From Nanchangia anserum (GTDB lineage: Bacteria; Actinomycetota; Actinomycetes; Actinomycetales; Actinomycetaceae): 64,000 nucleotides of DNA. Position 1 is the stretch's first letter; each line of letters opens with the position of its first letter. The DNA is taken from NCBI RefSeq assembly GCF_015240065.1, contig NZ_CP060506.1, positions 186,001 to 250,000 of the forward strand. Reading direction: 5' to 3'. Below, piece by piece: positions 13,411 to 22,308 of this stretch. The translations under genes were made by a program, and so were the position numbers. The notes under the pieces are model-generated. The model did no database searches, had not been told where the DNA came from, and was given only the letters and a program-made list of their open reading frames with translations.

Positions 13411-14037
13411 CTACGGTGTTGCGGCTCCGTCGGCGGGATCAACCGCGATGAGGGAGAGGTAGGCGCGCAGAATCCCGGGCATGTCGAGCGTCGAATCGTA
13501 TACCCAGGCGTCCTGTAGTCCCCACACGAGTGCGGCGATGTGATTGGCAACGGCGTTGAGGTCAAGCCCCGGCTTTAGGCGTCCTGCCGCGTTCTCTCGT
13601 GTGAGCTCGTCTGAGATCGTTTGGGTGAACTGGCGCTGCATATCCGCCATGTACGTGTGAAGCGGGTGCTCGGGACTTGCGGCCTCAGCACGCAAGCGGG
13701 TGTCGAGCTTAAGAATGCCCGGAAACGTCAGGTTGTACTCGAGGATGTGTGGTACCGCGTCAAACCAGCCGTAGCGGTCGATGAACTCTTCGCGAATAGG
13801 CTGCTGTAGCCGCATCCGCTCGGTCAAGACGGCCTCGATCAGCCCGTCCTTTGAACCGAAGTGGTGCAGGATGAGCGAATGGCTTACGCCCAGTTCCCGG
13901 GCAATTTGGCGCAGTGAGAGTCCCTGGATTCCCCGCGATGCGAAGACGGAAAACGCGTTGCGGATGAGCTCTTGCCTACGTTTTTCCCCATTGGCATAGG
14001 TTGCCCGTGCGTCGTGGGCCGAGTTGTCGAGGATCAT
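13411..14037 (-). CDS. TetR-family transcriptional regulator
   Basis: The 208-aa product starts at ATG 14037. Residues 20-66 form the helix-turn-helix (IRNAFSVFASRGIQGLSL then RQIARELGVSHSLILHHFG), a typical TetR_N domain; the rest is a helical ligand-binding domain. It is divergent from the MFS transporter gene, and the inverted repeat at 14092-14110 sits on the transporter's predicted promoter. The likely scheme is repression of the transporter and GH1 genes, relieved by a glycoside or derivative. The ligand is unknown. Confidence 0.85.
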   Translation of the reverse strand: MILDNSAHDARATYANGEKRRQELIRNAFSVFASRGIQGLSLRQIARELGVSHSLILHHFGSKDGLIEAVLTERMRLQQPIREEFIDRYGWFDAVPHILEYNLTFPGILKLDTRLRAEAASPEHPLHTYMADMQRQFTQTISDELTRENAAGRLKPGLDLNAVANHIAALVWGLQDAWVYDSTLDMPGILRAYLSLIAVDPADGAATP

Positions 14038-14091
14038 CGTGCTCCCTGTGGTTGACCTCGACCCAGTCTAGTTGGCGACAGCCTCGATAAA

Positions 14092-14110
14092 CTTGACCGA
14101 TATGGTCAAG
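14092..14110. promoter_or_regulatory. TetR operator over the transporter promoter
   Basis: CTTGACC-GATAT-GGTCAAG is a perfect 7-bp inverted repeat with a 5-bp centre. TTGACC (14093-14098) also serves as a -35 box; 17 bases further lies TAGCGT (14116-14121) as a -10 box, reading towards 14185. A repressor bound here would block RNA polymerase. Confidence 0.7.
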
Positions 14111-14184
14111 CTTGCTAGCGTGGTTGCGTCATGACAGTGATGTACCTCCCGTGGGCGACGTAGCCCCGAACAGATGGGAAAACC

Positions 14185-15480
14185 ATGGCCAATAGACCAC
14201 GTCCCGTAGCGGATGAAACGAAACCCGTCGACGCCGGTGATGACGTCGAAGAGCGCATGATCGCCGCTCGTTACGGCAACCCCAAGCGAACCGTCGGCCT
14301 CGTCTTGCTGGCGGCCGCCGGCGGATATCTCATGATGCTCACCTTGGCTACGGCTCTCCAGCTGCGGCTGACGAGCATTGACGAGGCAATGGCAACAACG
14401 GCGTATTCGCGGATCGTTACTGTGTCCGGCATCGTTCTGCTCTTCGCCGTGCCGCTGGTCGGTGCGCTGTCCGACCGTACGACGTCGCGTTTTGGGCGTC
14501 GCCGACCGTGGATCATTATCGGTTACCTGTTGACTCTCGTATGCATGTACGGGATTGGCGTCTCGAGCAGCTATCTCACCATTGGCATCTGTTATGTCGT
14601 CGGCTTCCTCTTCGCTCAAACGTCATTCAATATCTTTTCCGTGATCCCCGTCGAGGCGGTTCCCAACAGGTTGCGGGCGCGCGTGATGGGCTTCATGGGA
14701 ATGTTCGGCGCTCTGGCTATGCCAGTCGGTGCGGCGCTCGCCGGGCGCCTCGTCGCCGCACCGATCCTCATGATGACGGTACCGGTGGTTGCCGCCGTCG
14801 TGACCGTTATTCCTTTACTCGTGCTCTTCCGTGACCCGCAGTGCGGAAAAGATGAGGTGCCGCCGCTGAATGTACGACAGCTCTTTGCCGGCTTTTTTGT
14901 GAATCCCCGCAAGCATCCGAATTTTGGATGGGTGTGGCTATCGCGATTCCTCGCCGGCATTGCCATGACGTCGTTCCTGAGCTTCTTCGTGCTCTATCTG
15001 GTGACAAATCTTCACTATTCGCCCGGAGAAGCCGGCGGCAAGGCAGGACTGCTGTCGCTGTATTCGGCACCGGTTTCGATCCTCTTGTTTACCTGCTCGG
15101 GGTGGCTGTCAGACAAGCTAGGCAGGCGTAAGCCCTTCGTCATCGGCGCAGCAATCGTCATGGCCACCGCTTTGGTGATCGCGGGAATGGCTGACGACTT
15201 CGCGACCTTCACTGTTGCGTGGCTGGTCTTTGCGGTTGGTCAGGCTATGTTCCTCACCGTGGATCTCGCACTGTGTGCACAGGTGCTACCGAATGAAGCG
15301 GATACCGGTAAAGACATGGCGGTATTCGCCCTGGCCTTAAACCTTCCGACGATCGTTGTACCTGCCGTAGCCCCGGCAATCCTTGGAGCCTCGCACAACT
15401 ACACATTACTGTGGGGAATTGCCGCAGTGTTGACACTGGTCGGTGCCGCGATTATCCCCCTCGTTCGCAACGTCAAGTAG
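14185..15480 (+). CDS. MFS sugar transporter (GPH-like)
   Basis: The 431-aa product starts at ATG 14185. Twelve membrane helices are evident, the first at about 35-57 after a polar N-terminus. The loop between helices 2 and 3 has SDRTTSRFGRRRPWIIIGYL, the MFS motif A in the form typical of the glycoside-pentoside-hexuronide group, and the second half repeats it as SDKLGRRKPFVI. It probably imports a glycoside with a cation. The GH1 gene begins 13 bases downstream, so the two form an operon under the TetR site. Confidence 0.8.
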   Translation: MANRPRPVADETKPVDAGDDVEERMIAARYGNPKRTVGLVLLAAAGGYLMMLTLATALQLRLTSIDEAMATTAYSRIVTVSGIVLLFAVPLVGALSDRTTSRFGRRRPWIIIGYLLTLVCMYGIGVSSSYLTIGICYVVGFLFAQTSFNIFSVIPVEAVPNRLRARVMGFMGMFGALAMPVGAALAGRLVAAPILMMTVPVVAAVVTVIPLLVLFRDPQCGKDEVPPLNVRQLFAGFFVNPRKHPNFGWVWLSRFLAGIAMTSFLSFFVLYLVTNLHYSPGEAGGKAGLLSLYSAPVSILLFTCSGWLSDKLGRRKPFVIGAAIVMATALVIAGMADDFATFTVAWLVFAVGQAMFLTVDLALCAQVLPNEADTGKDMAVFALALNLPTIVVPAVAPAILGASHNYTLLWGIAAVLTLVGAAIIPLVRNVK

Positions 15481-15493
15481 GAGATGTCATGAC

Positions 15494-16774
15494 GTGTTAT
15501 CCCGAGAAGCCCAGTCCCACTCACAGCCGGTTTTTCCTGATGGATTTCTGTGGGGAACGGCAACCGCAGCCCATCAAGTCGAGGGCTCGTGCGTGAACAA
15601 TGACGTGTGGCTGTACGAGCATGTTCAGGGGTCGATCTACACTGAGTCCTCAGGTGACGCTATCGATCACTATCACCGCTACGCTGACGACATTGCCCTT
15701 CTGGCCGAACTTGGCTACGGGGCATATCGATTCTCGCTGGAGTGGAGCCGGATTGAACCGGCGGAGGGTGAATTCTCCGAGGCCGAGTTAGCCCATTACC
15801 GCCGTGTCCTTGAATGCTGCCACCGTCACGGGATTACCCCGATCGTCACCTATCACCACTTCACCTCGCCCGTTTGGCTGATCCGCGAAGGCGGCTGGGA
15901 GGCCCCCACGACGCCGCAACGTTTTGCCCGGTTCGCGCGAGTCGTCACCGAACGGTTGGGTGATCTGTTCGATATCGCGTGTACCCTCAACGAACCGAAC
16001 CTCGCCGTACTGCTGGCGGAATATGGGATGGCCGAGTCTCGACGCGAAGACCGTGCGAGCAATCTTATGTGGCAGGGCGTTGGCGAGGCCCTCGGTATCG
16101 CCCCCGAAGATGTTGCTGGATTCCAGCTGTCGGGCACCGAGGAGTCCATGCGGATCAAGATTGCCGCTCACCATGCGGCTGTCGATGCCATCAAATCTGT
16201 GAAACCGACGATGCGGTGCGGGTGGACGCTAGCCAACGCGGATATTCAAGCGAGGCCGGGAGGGGAAGAGTATGCGCGCGAGCTGCGTCAGCGCAATAAC
16301 ATCCGCTTCCTCGAGGAATCTCGGGGCGACGACTTCGTTGGCATTCAGACCTACAACAGGGCGGTATTCACCGCGGAGGGCATGGCAGATCCACGTTCTG
16401 ATGCCGCTGTGACCCCAACCGGTGAGGAAATCTGGCCGTGGGCCATCGGCAACACCATTCGGGAGGCGTGGGAGATCGCGGGTGTCCCCATCATCGTGAC
16501 GGAAAATGGTCTCAACACCGAAGATGATTCGCAACGCGTCGAATTCTTGACGGTCGCGACGACTGAAGTGGGTAAGGCGATCACCGATGGTGTCGACGTG
16601 CGCGGCTACATGTGTTGGTCGACCTTCGATAATTTCGAGTGGGTCTTCGGGTATGGTCCGAAATTCGGCATTATCGCGGTTGATCGCACGACTCAGGAGC
16701 GTCACGTCAAAGAATCGGCCCGGGTTCTCGCGAGGATCGCGGCCACCAATGGCGCGATCTTGGTCGGCGGTTAG
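15494..16774 (+). CDS. Glycoside hydrolase family 1 (beta-glucosidase type)
   Basis: I choose GTG 15494 (426 aa) because AGGAG lies about ten bases upstream. The GH1 start FPDGFLWGTATAAHQVEG is at about residues 14-31. The acid/base Glu is in CTLNEPNLA (about 165-173), the nucleophile Glu in VTENGLN (about 335-341), and the WSTFDNFEW aglycone-side segment lies near 375. Slightly shorter than many GH1 enzymes (about 450) but complete. No signal peptide, so intracellular hydrolysis after uptake by the upstream transporter. Confidence 0.9.
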   Translation: MLSREAQSHSQPVFPDGFLWGTATAAHQVEGSCVNNDVWLYEHVQGSIYTESSGDAIDHYHRYADDIALLAELGYGAYRFSLEWSRIEPAEGEFSEAELAHYRRVLECCHRHGITPIVTYHHFTSPVWLIREGGWEAPTTPQRFARFARVVTERLGDLFDIACTLNEPNLAVLLAEYGMAESRREDRASNLMWQGVGEALGIAPEDVAGFQLSGTEESMRIKIAAHHAAVDAIKSVKPTMRCGWTLANADIQARPGGEEYARELRQRNNIRFLEESRGDDFVGIQTYNRAVFTAEGMADPRSDAAVTPTGEEIWPWAIGNTIREAWEIAGVPIIVTENGLNTEDDSQRVEFLTVATTEVGKAITDGVDVRGYMCWSTFDNFEWVFGYGPKFGIIAVDRTTQERHVKESARVLARIAATNGAILVGG

Positions 16775-16939
16775 GTGTCGCTGGGGCGGCGGGTGCACCT
16801 CGGGTCGGCGTGTGCCGGCCTGGGGTGCGCCAGTGGCGGACGTGATGGACGCGACGCCGCGCAGCGATTGTGACGTCAGCGAAGGTAGTTTAAAGTTTAA
16901 CTATCTACGGCTTCGTAACTAACTGTGAAGGAGACACTG

Positions 16940-17527
16940 GTGACGTACCTTGATGATCTGAAGAAGCGACGCTCGCGCTACGACCTCACCTCGGAGCTGC
17001 CGATGAGCGAGGAAGCCCTCGTTGACCTCGTCGAGGTGGTCACCCTGGAGGTTCCCGACGCGTTCAATATGCAGTCTCAGCGCGTCGTTGTCCTCACCGG
17101 CGAACGTCATCGTCGGTTCTGGCAGGTCGTTGACGAGGCTTTTGAGGGGCAGGTTAGCGCCGACAAGCTCGCCGGCTTCTCCGGTGCAGCCGCGACGCTT
17201 TGGTGCGCCGCGACGTTGCTTTTTGCTACCGACACGGCAACTGTCGAGGACCTTCAGTCGCAATTCGCGCTCTATACCGACAAGTTCCCCGGCTGGGCTC
17301 GTGAGTCGGTCGGAATGTTGCAGTACGCGGTGTGGACTGCCCTCGCTACCGAAGGCGTTGGCGCGAACATTCAGCACTACAACCCTGTCATCGACAAGGC
17401 GGTTCACGAGGAATTTGGTGTCCCGGCCGAGTGGGAGCTCGTGTCGCAGATGGTCGTCGGTGGCATTGGCTCCGAACCTGGCGAGAAGGAGCTCAAGCCG
17501 ATCTCCGAGCGCGTCGTCACGCGCTGA
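16940..17527 (+). CDS. Nitroreductase-family protein (Frm2/Hbn1-like)
   Basis: Read from GTG 16940 (195 aa), which follows GAAGGAG eight bases upstream; an upstream GTG overlaps this site. The sequence starts with a short helix and RRSRYDLTSELPMSEEALVD, matching the opening of nitroreductases of the fatty-acid-repression type, then FNMQSQRVVVLTGERHRRFW and the conserved FPGWARESVGMLQYAVWTAL. FMN-dependent reduction of nitro or quinone compounds is the family role. The AT-rich sequence around 16886-16912 upstream has TAGTT/AACTA inverted arms, a possible regulator site. Confidence 0.8.
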   Translation: MTYLDDLKKRRSRYDLTSELPMSEEALVDLVEVVTLEVPDAFNMQSQRVVVLTGERHRRFWQVVDEAFEGQVSADKLAGFSGAAATLWCAATLLFATDTATVEDLQSQFALYTDKFPGWARESVGMLQYAVWTALATEGVGANIQHYNPVIDKAVHEEFGVPAEWELVSQMVVGGIGSEPGEKELKPISERVVTR

Positions 17528-17558
17528 AGCCGTCCCGGCCACTCCGGGAAAGGCGGAG

Positions 17559-17632
17559 TGTAGGCGAGCCATGCAGGTAACCGACACGTCAGGTTACTAA
17601 CGTCCTGCGTTGTTGGGTATGGTTCGCCTACA
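17559..17632. promoter_or_regulatory. Nested inverted repeats upstream of feoA
   Basis: Outer arms TGTAGGCGAGCCAT (17559-17572) and ATGGTTCGCCTACA (17619-17632) match at 13 of 14 positions. Inner arms GTAACC (17577-17582) and GGTTAC (17592-17597) lie between them. The arms resemble half-sites of actinobacterial iron-dependent (DtxR/IdeR) operators only loosely. They may be two regulator sites or a large hairpin that ends transcription from the gene at 16940. Confidence 0.5.
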
Positions 17633-17642
17633 CTTTCTTTCT

Positions 17643-17876
17643 ATGAGGCTTACCGAAGTAACTGTCGGCCGAACCGTCCGGTTGAAGGAGTTCGGCTGTT
17701 CTCCTGAGCACGAGCTGCGCGTCAAAGAACTCGGGCTGCGCGAGGGGGCGGTTTTCCGCGTGACTCACCGCGCGGGCTTCGGTGGTGTTGTCATCAATCT
17801 CGCTGGTTCGCGCATCGCGATCGACCGTGGCGCGGGCCGTCATGTGGTCGTCGAGCCGATGGAGATGGCCTCGTGA
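17643..17876 (+). CDS. feoA: FeoA, ferrous iron uptake accessory protein
   Basis: The 77-aa product starts at ATG 17643. It is one SH3-like FeoA domain with LTEVTVGRTVRLKEFG at the start, ELRVKELGLREGAVFRV in the middle and NLAGSRIAIDRGAGRHVVV near the end. Its stop overlaps the feoB start by four bases. FeoA supports FeoB at the cytoplasmic face of the membrane. No strong ribosome-binding site is seen, and the start lies just after the inverted repeat, so translation may depend on mRNA structure. Confidence 0.9.
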   Translation: MRLTEVTVGRTVRLKEFGCSPEHELRVKELGLREGAVFRVTHRAGFGGVVINLAGSRIAIDRGAGRHVVVEPMEMAS

Positions 17877-20170
17877 GCTGCCCGCACTGCGCGGGCACGG
17901 TCGCGCTAGCGGACCCACTTGTGCCGACGGCAGATACCGTGTTGCTTGTCGGTAACCCGAACGTCGGGAAGTCGACACTGTTCAACACGTTGACGGGCGC
18001 GCGTCAATCGGTGTGCAACGCCCCGGGAACGACCGTGGAGGTTTTCTCGGGTCGATGGAAGGCCCTCGGTGTGCGCCTTATTGACACACCGGGTACCTAT
18101 TCGTTACTGCCGGCGTCGCCGGACGAGGAAGTCGTCGTCGATACGGTCTCCGGTAGTCAAGGCTCGCTCACCGACCCGCATGCGGGCTCGGGTGTGGGAC
18201 TCGTCGTCGCTGTTTTGGACGCGACCGCTCTGTCGCGTTCGCTGTATTTGCTTGGGCAGTTGGCTCAGGCCGGCGTGCCTGTCGTATGCGCGCTGACGAT
18301 GTATGACGTCGCTCAGGCGTCCGAGGACGCGTGCGACGCGCGGGCGCTCGAGGCCGTGCTGGGCGTGCCGGTTGTCGTTGTTGATCCGCGTCGCCGTCGT
18401 GGTCTGGACGAACTAACCCAGACGGTTCGCCGTGCTCTCGAGGAACGCCCTCGTATTACCTCACTGTCGATCGACCCCGGGGCTCCCGGCTACAACGCCC
18501 ACATTGACGTCACCGACGACGCCGACGTCATCGTCGGCTCCCGCGGGGAGACCGAGCGCGCCACCCAACTGTTCGACTGGATTGCCACGGTGTGCGATTC
18601 CTTAGGCGATAACGTTCCGGTGGCCAGCCATGTGTCGCTGTCGGACCGCATCGACCGTGTACTCCTCAACCCGGTCGTGGGGATCGGGTCGTTCCTTGCG
18701 GCGATGTATCTGGTGTTTTGGCTATGTAACACGTTCGCGGCGATCTTCCAAGATCCCTTCGAGCAGGTCTTTGACTCCTCCGAGGGATGGGAACTGACGA
18801 TACCTGCCGAAACCTTCTTCGGTTGGCCGGGCGGTGACATCACGCTGGCGCACGGGCCCTCCCTCGCCCAGGGGGTCAGCTGGATACTCGAGCACATCGG
18901 GCTTTCCGGGGGCGTCGTTGAAGGCATTATCAACGGTGGCCTGCTTACCGGGATCGGGGTTGTTGCGTCCTTCGCCCCCTTGATGATCGTCATGTTTATC
19001 GCCATTGGGATGCTCGAGGACTCCGGGTATATGGCGCGCATTGCCTTCCTTGGCGATCGACTCATGCGCGTCATCGGCTTGGATGGGCGCGTCATCATGC
19101 CATTCGTTGTTGGGTTTGGCTGTAACCTGCCGACCTTGGCAGCGCTGCGGACCCTGCCGAACTCGCGCCATCGCATCATCGCCGTCATTCTCACGCCCTA
19201 CCTGACGTGTAATGCACGTCTCGTCGTCTACCTGCTCATTGCTAACGTCTTTTTCCCCGCGCACACGACGTTGATCGTATGGCTCATGTACCTGGTTTCG
19301 GTGTGCATGGTCGTCTTCGGGGGACTTGTTCTGAAACCGTTCTTGCTCAAGGGCGAGTCCTCTGCGCCACTTTTGCTCGTGTTGCCTCCCTATCAGACTC
19401 CGCGGGCACTGGTGACGCTGCGAACCTCGGCCCAGCGCACGTGGGCGTTCCTTACGGGAGCGGGAAGGGTCATTGTCGTACTCACGATTGTCGTGTGGTT
19501 GCTCATGCACATTCCCCTCACCGGGAAACATGCGGTGGGTGAGGACATGCCGCCGGCGGATTCTGTCTATGGTGCCGTTGCCGGGGCGGTGTCACCTGTG
19601 TTTGCTCCTGCCGGCTTTGACGACTGGCATCTGACGGGTGGTCTCATCACGGGCTTCATCGCGAAGGAAACGATGCTAGGTTCGCTCGCGGCGACCTATC
19701 AGACGGATAACCAGGCAGCGTGTACGCCTGAGAAGACGGCGCTGGCCGAAACCTACAATCCCATGAGCGACGCCGATATCGACGCCGATCTGCAACGTCG
19801 ATTGAGCGCGGGAGATCCAGAAATCGCCCGCTATGGCACGCTTGCGCGCGCACGCGCGGCGGTCGACCAATCGTTCACCGACATGTGCGTTGGTCTTCAT
19901 TTGGGCACCGCCGAAGACGACTCTGCGGCGACCGCTCAGATGAGCGATCAGCTCAGATCAACACTCAAAGGCACTGCGGGCGATGCAGCCGGGGTTGCCG
20001 CGTTTGCCTTCCTGATCTTTGTCCTCACCTATACGCCCTGCCTGGCAACCGTCGGAGAACAATGGCGGCAGCTCGGTCCGCGTCGAACCCTGACGGCGGT
20101 GGCTGCTCAGCTCGTCGTCGCCTGGTTGCTGGCGACACTCGTATTCCAGATCGGCAGGATGATCCTGTGA
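17873..20170 (+). CDS. feoB: FeoB, ferrous iron transporter
   Basis: The 765-aa product starts at GTG 17873, inside the end of feoA. The short N-terminus has a CPHC pair; the G domain shows G1 GNPNVGKST (about 27-35), the G2 region around APGTTVE and G3 DTPGTY (about 72-77). The membrane part from about residue 270 carries two Gate-type repeats, with conserved GCNLPTLAALRTLPNSRHR and YLTCNARLVVYLLIA. GTP-gated Fe(II) import is the family role. The following small gene overlaps its stop. Confidence 0.95.
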   Translation: MSCPHCAGTVALADPLVPTADTVLLVGNPNVGKSTLFNTLTGARQSVCNAPGTTVEVFSGRWKALGVRLIDTPGTYSLLPASPDEEVVVDTVSGSQGSLTDPHAGSGVGLVVAVLDATALSRSLYLLGQLAQAGVPVVCALTMYDVAQASEDACDARALEAVLGVPVVVVDPRRRRGLDELTQTVRRALEERPRITSLSIDPGAPGYNAHIDVTDDADVIVGSRGETERATQLFDWIATVCDSLGDNVPVASHVSLSDRIDRVLLNPVVGIGSFLAAMYLVFWLCNTFAAIFQDPFEQVFDSSEGWELTIPAETFFGWPGGDITLAHGPSLAQGVSWILEHIGLSGGVVEGIINGGLLTGIGVVASFAPLMIVMFIAIGMLEDSGYMARIAFLGDRLMRVIGLDGRVIMPFVVGFGCNLPTLAALRTLPNSRHRIIAVILTPYLTCNARLVVYLLIANVFFPAHTTLIVWLMYLVSVCMVVFGGLVLKPFLLKGESSAPLLLVLPPYQTPRALVTLRTSAQRTWAFLTGAGRVIVVLTIVVWLLMHIPLTGKHAVGEDMPPADSVYGAVAGAVSPVFAPAGFDDWHLTGGLITGFIAKETMLGSLAATYQTDNQAACTPEKTALAETYNPMSDADIDADLQRRLSAGDPEIARYGTLARARAAVDQSFTDMCVGLHLGTAEDDSAATAQMSDQLRSTLKGTAGDAAGVAAFAFLIFVLTYTPCLATVGEQWRQLGPRRTLTAVAAQLVVAWLLATLVFQIGRMIL

Positions 20171-20445
20171 ATAATCCCGTTGACCTTGGTTCTCCCCGTC
20201 TGCTGTCGGCGCATGAACGTTTGGTAATTGCTCTTCAACGCGGTGCCACTGCTCGACGCGCCGGGCAAATCGCCGGCGTGCCGGAGGAGCGCGCCCAGCT
20301 CATGCTCGACCATCTTCAGCGCGCTGGCATGTTACGCACAGCTGGTCAGGCCATCGGGTGCGAACAGGGCGCGTGTTCTGCTACCCCCAGCGCCGATCCC
20401 AACGTTGCCATGCACTGCGCGGGCTGTCCGTTGGCCCACGGCTAG
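20167..20445 (+). CDS. FeoC-like winged-helix protein with Cys cluster
   Basis: GTG 20167 overlaps the feoB stop by four bases (GTGA). The 92-aa product has a DNA-binding-like helical part, SAHERLVIALQRGATARRAG to ERAQLMLDHLQRAGML (about 13-62), and then five Cys in GCEQGACSATPS and MHCAGCPLAHG. This matches FeoC-type proteins, which carry a winged helix and may hold an Fe-S cluster or sense iron or oxygen. The position as third gene of feoABC supports the call. Confidence 0.75.
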   Translation: MNNPVDLGSPRLLSAHERLVIALQRGATARRAGQIAGVPEERAQLMLDHLQRAGMLRTAGQAIGCEQGACSATPSADPNVAMHCAGCPLAHG

Positions 20446-20472
20446 GCGACGCGGACCAACGATGGCCGACTT

Positions 20473-22308
20473 CTACGACGGGGAATTGTTGTCCGGGGCG
20501 TCCGTACTGGGAGTCGTCGGGGACGGCGACGCAGGTGTGGTCGGCTCCGGGGGACGCTGAGCGATCGTTATCGTCACGCGGGTGCCGATCTTGATGTGTC
20601 CCGACGCCGAAATCGACATGACCGTACCCGGCTGCGCATCCGAGGACTGCTGAGTCACGGTGTTGGCCGCAAGCCCGAGGTTATTGAGGTAGGCGACGGC
20701 CTCGTCCTGACCACGCCCAACGATCTGGGATTCGTCAATCGAGACATATCCCGACGCAAGAACCAGGTCGACCGAGTCGCCCTCGGCAACCTGCGAACCG
20801 GCAGACGGCGAGCTACGCAACACCGAGCCGGCGTCAGTCTTTGGCGCGTCTTCCTGAGTCACGTTGCCGACCTTGAGCTTGAGGCTCTCCAACGTCTTGC
20901 GTGCCTGTTCCTGCGACTGGCCGCGCAGATCGGGGATCGTTACCGACGCCGGTCCTGATGAGGGATGGAGAGTGACCACCGAACCGACGGGAACCATCGT
21001 CCCGGCCGGCGGATCGGTCTGGGCCACGAGGTCGGCATCAACCGAGTTCGACGCGACGGGATCGCCTTCGCGCACACCTAGCCCGAGTTCCTTCAGCTGT
21101 GCTTCGGCATCAGCCATCGACTGACTGATGAGGGTGTTGGGGATCCTCACCTCGTCCGGTTTCGCCAAAAGGCTCTGATAGGCGAGCACACCCCCGACGC
21201 CCAACACGGCGACGAATAGCAAGGCGACGAGTGACCACAACACGCGCTTATGACGCGTGCGCCGTCGGTCCTCATCGCGTCGAGATCCGTTGGCGTCGGT
21301 GGGGCGCGGCCGTTCGAGCGTCAGGGGATTGGTGACGTCCTTTTCCCGAGCCCGTTGGAAAGGCTCGTTCACCCGGGTCGCGGCCATCTGGCGAGTGCGA
21401 CCGGCGTTGGCTTCCCACGTGTCAATCGGCGGCGCCTGAATGGTCGAGCCACGCCCGGCCGCGATCAAGTCGCGTCGCATGCTGGCAGCGTCTTGGTAGC
21501 GGTCGATCGGTCGTTTCGCTAGGGCCTTCATCAGCACACGGTCGAGTGCGTCCGAGATGTCCAGAGTGATCGAGCTGGCCAGCGGTGGTGCCTCAGAGAC
21601 ATGCTGATAGGCGACGGCGACGGCCGAGTCGCCTCGGAACGGCGGGCGCCCCGTCAACAGCTCAAATAGCATGCAACCAGCCGAGTAGAGGTCGGAACGG
21701 GTATCAACCTGTTCGCCTCGCGCTTGCTCGGGAGAAAGGTATTGAGCGGTTCCGACGACGGCATCCGTCTGAGTCATCGTCGCGCCCGAATCCTCTAGGG
21801 CACGCGCGATCCCGAAGTCCATGACCTTGACTTCGCCGCTCATCGTCAACATGACATTGCCCGGTTTGATGTCGCGGTGCACCAGGCCATGCGCATGTGA
21901 GAATTCGAGCGCATTGAGGACGCCCGAGATAATTTCGATGGCTTCCTCGATGGGGACCGGCTGGCCATCGGTGAGGAGTTCGTGGACGGTGTGCCCCTCA
22001 ACGTACTCCATGATGATGTAGGGAACACTGACACTCGTGCCGTCCGGGACAATAACGGTGCGCTCGCCCGTGTCATAGACGGCAACGATATTCGGGTGAT
22101 TCAGCGACGCCGCAGCCTGTGCTTCGCGACGGAAACGAGCAAGGAAAATCGCGTCTCGCGCCAGATCGGTGCGCAGCATCTTGATGGCGACATTACGTGA
22201 CAGCCGCAGGTCGTAGCCGAGGTGCACCTCAGCCATGCCACCTCGTCCAATAAGCTGGCGAACCTCGTAGCGTCCATCGCTTAGACGTTCAGGAGAGGCA
22301 TCAGCCAT
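20473..22308 (-). CDS. pknB: PknB, membrane Ser/Thr kinase with PASTA repeats
   Basis: Start chosen at ATG 22308 (611 aa), with AAAGGAG upstream. The kinase domain (about 13-270) shows GRGGMAEVHLG, the invariant Lys in VAIKML, HRDIKPGNVML and DFGIAR. One membrane helix lies near 348-370. Four PASTA repeats of about 65 residues follow outside the membrane (first VRIPNTLISQSMADAEAQL), then a Pro/Ser/Thr tail. PASTA repeats bind muropeptides and couple wall state to phosphorylation. Last gene of the fhaA-pknB operon; its first 28 bases overlap pknA. Confidence 0.95.
   Translation of the reverse strand: MADASPERLSDGRYEVRQLIGRGGMAEVHLGYDLRLSRNVAIKMLRTDLARDAIFLARFRREAQAAASLNHPNIVAVYDTGERTVIVPDGTSVSVPYIIMEYVEGHTVHELLTDGQPVPIEEAIEIISGVLNALEFSHAHGLVHRDIKPGNVMLTMSGEVKVMDFGIARALEDSGATMTQTDAVVGTAQYLSPEQARGEQVDTRSDLYSAGCMLFELLTGRPPFRGDSAVAVAYQHVSEAPPLASSITLDISDALDRVLMKALAKRPIDRYQDAASMRRDLIAAGRGSTIQAPPIDTWEANAGRTRQMAATRVNEPFQRAREKDVTNPLTLERPRPTDANGSRRDEDRRRTRHKRVLWSLVALLFVAVLGVGGVLAYQSLLAKPDEVRIPNTLISQSMADAEAQLKELGLGVREGDPVASNSVDADLVAQTDPPAGTMVPVGSVVTLHPSSGPASVTIPDLRGQSQEQARKTLESLKLKVGNVTQEDAPKTDAGSVLRSSPSAGSQVAEGDSVDLVLASGYVSIDESQIVGRGQDEAVAYLNNLGLAANTVTQQSSDAQPGTVMSISASGHIKIGTRVTITIAQRPPEPTTPASPSPTTPSTDAPDNNSPS

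Noticed and set aside
19885-20166. N-terminal extension of the FeoC-like protein into feoB
   Set aside because: The extra 94 codons are an out-of-frame shadow of feoB; the GTGA overlap at 20167 is the expected coupled start.
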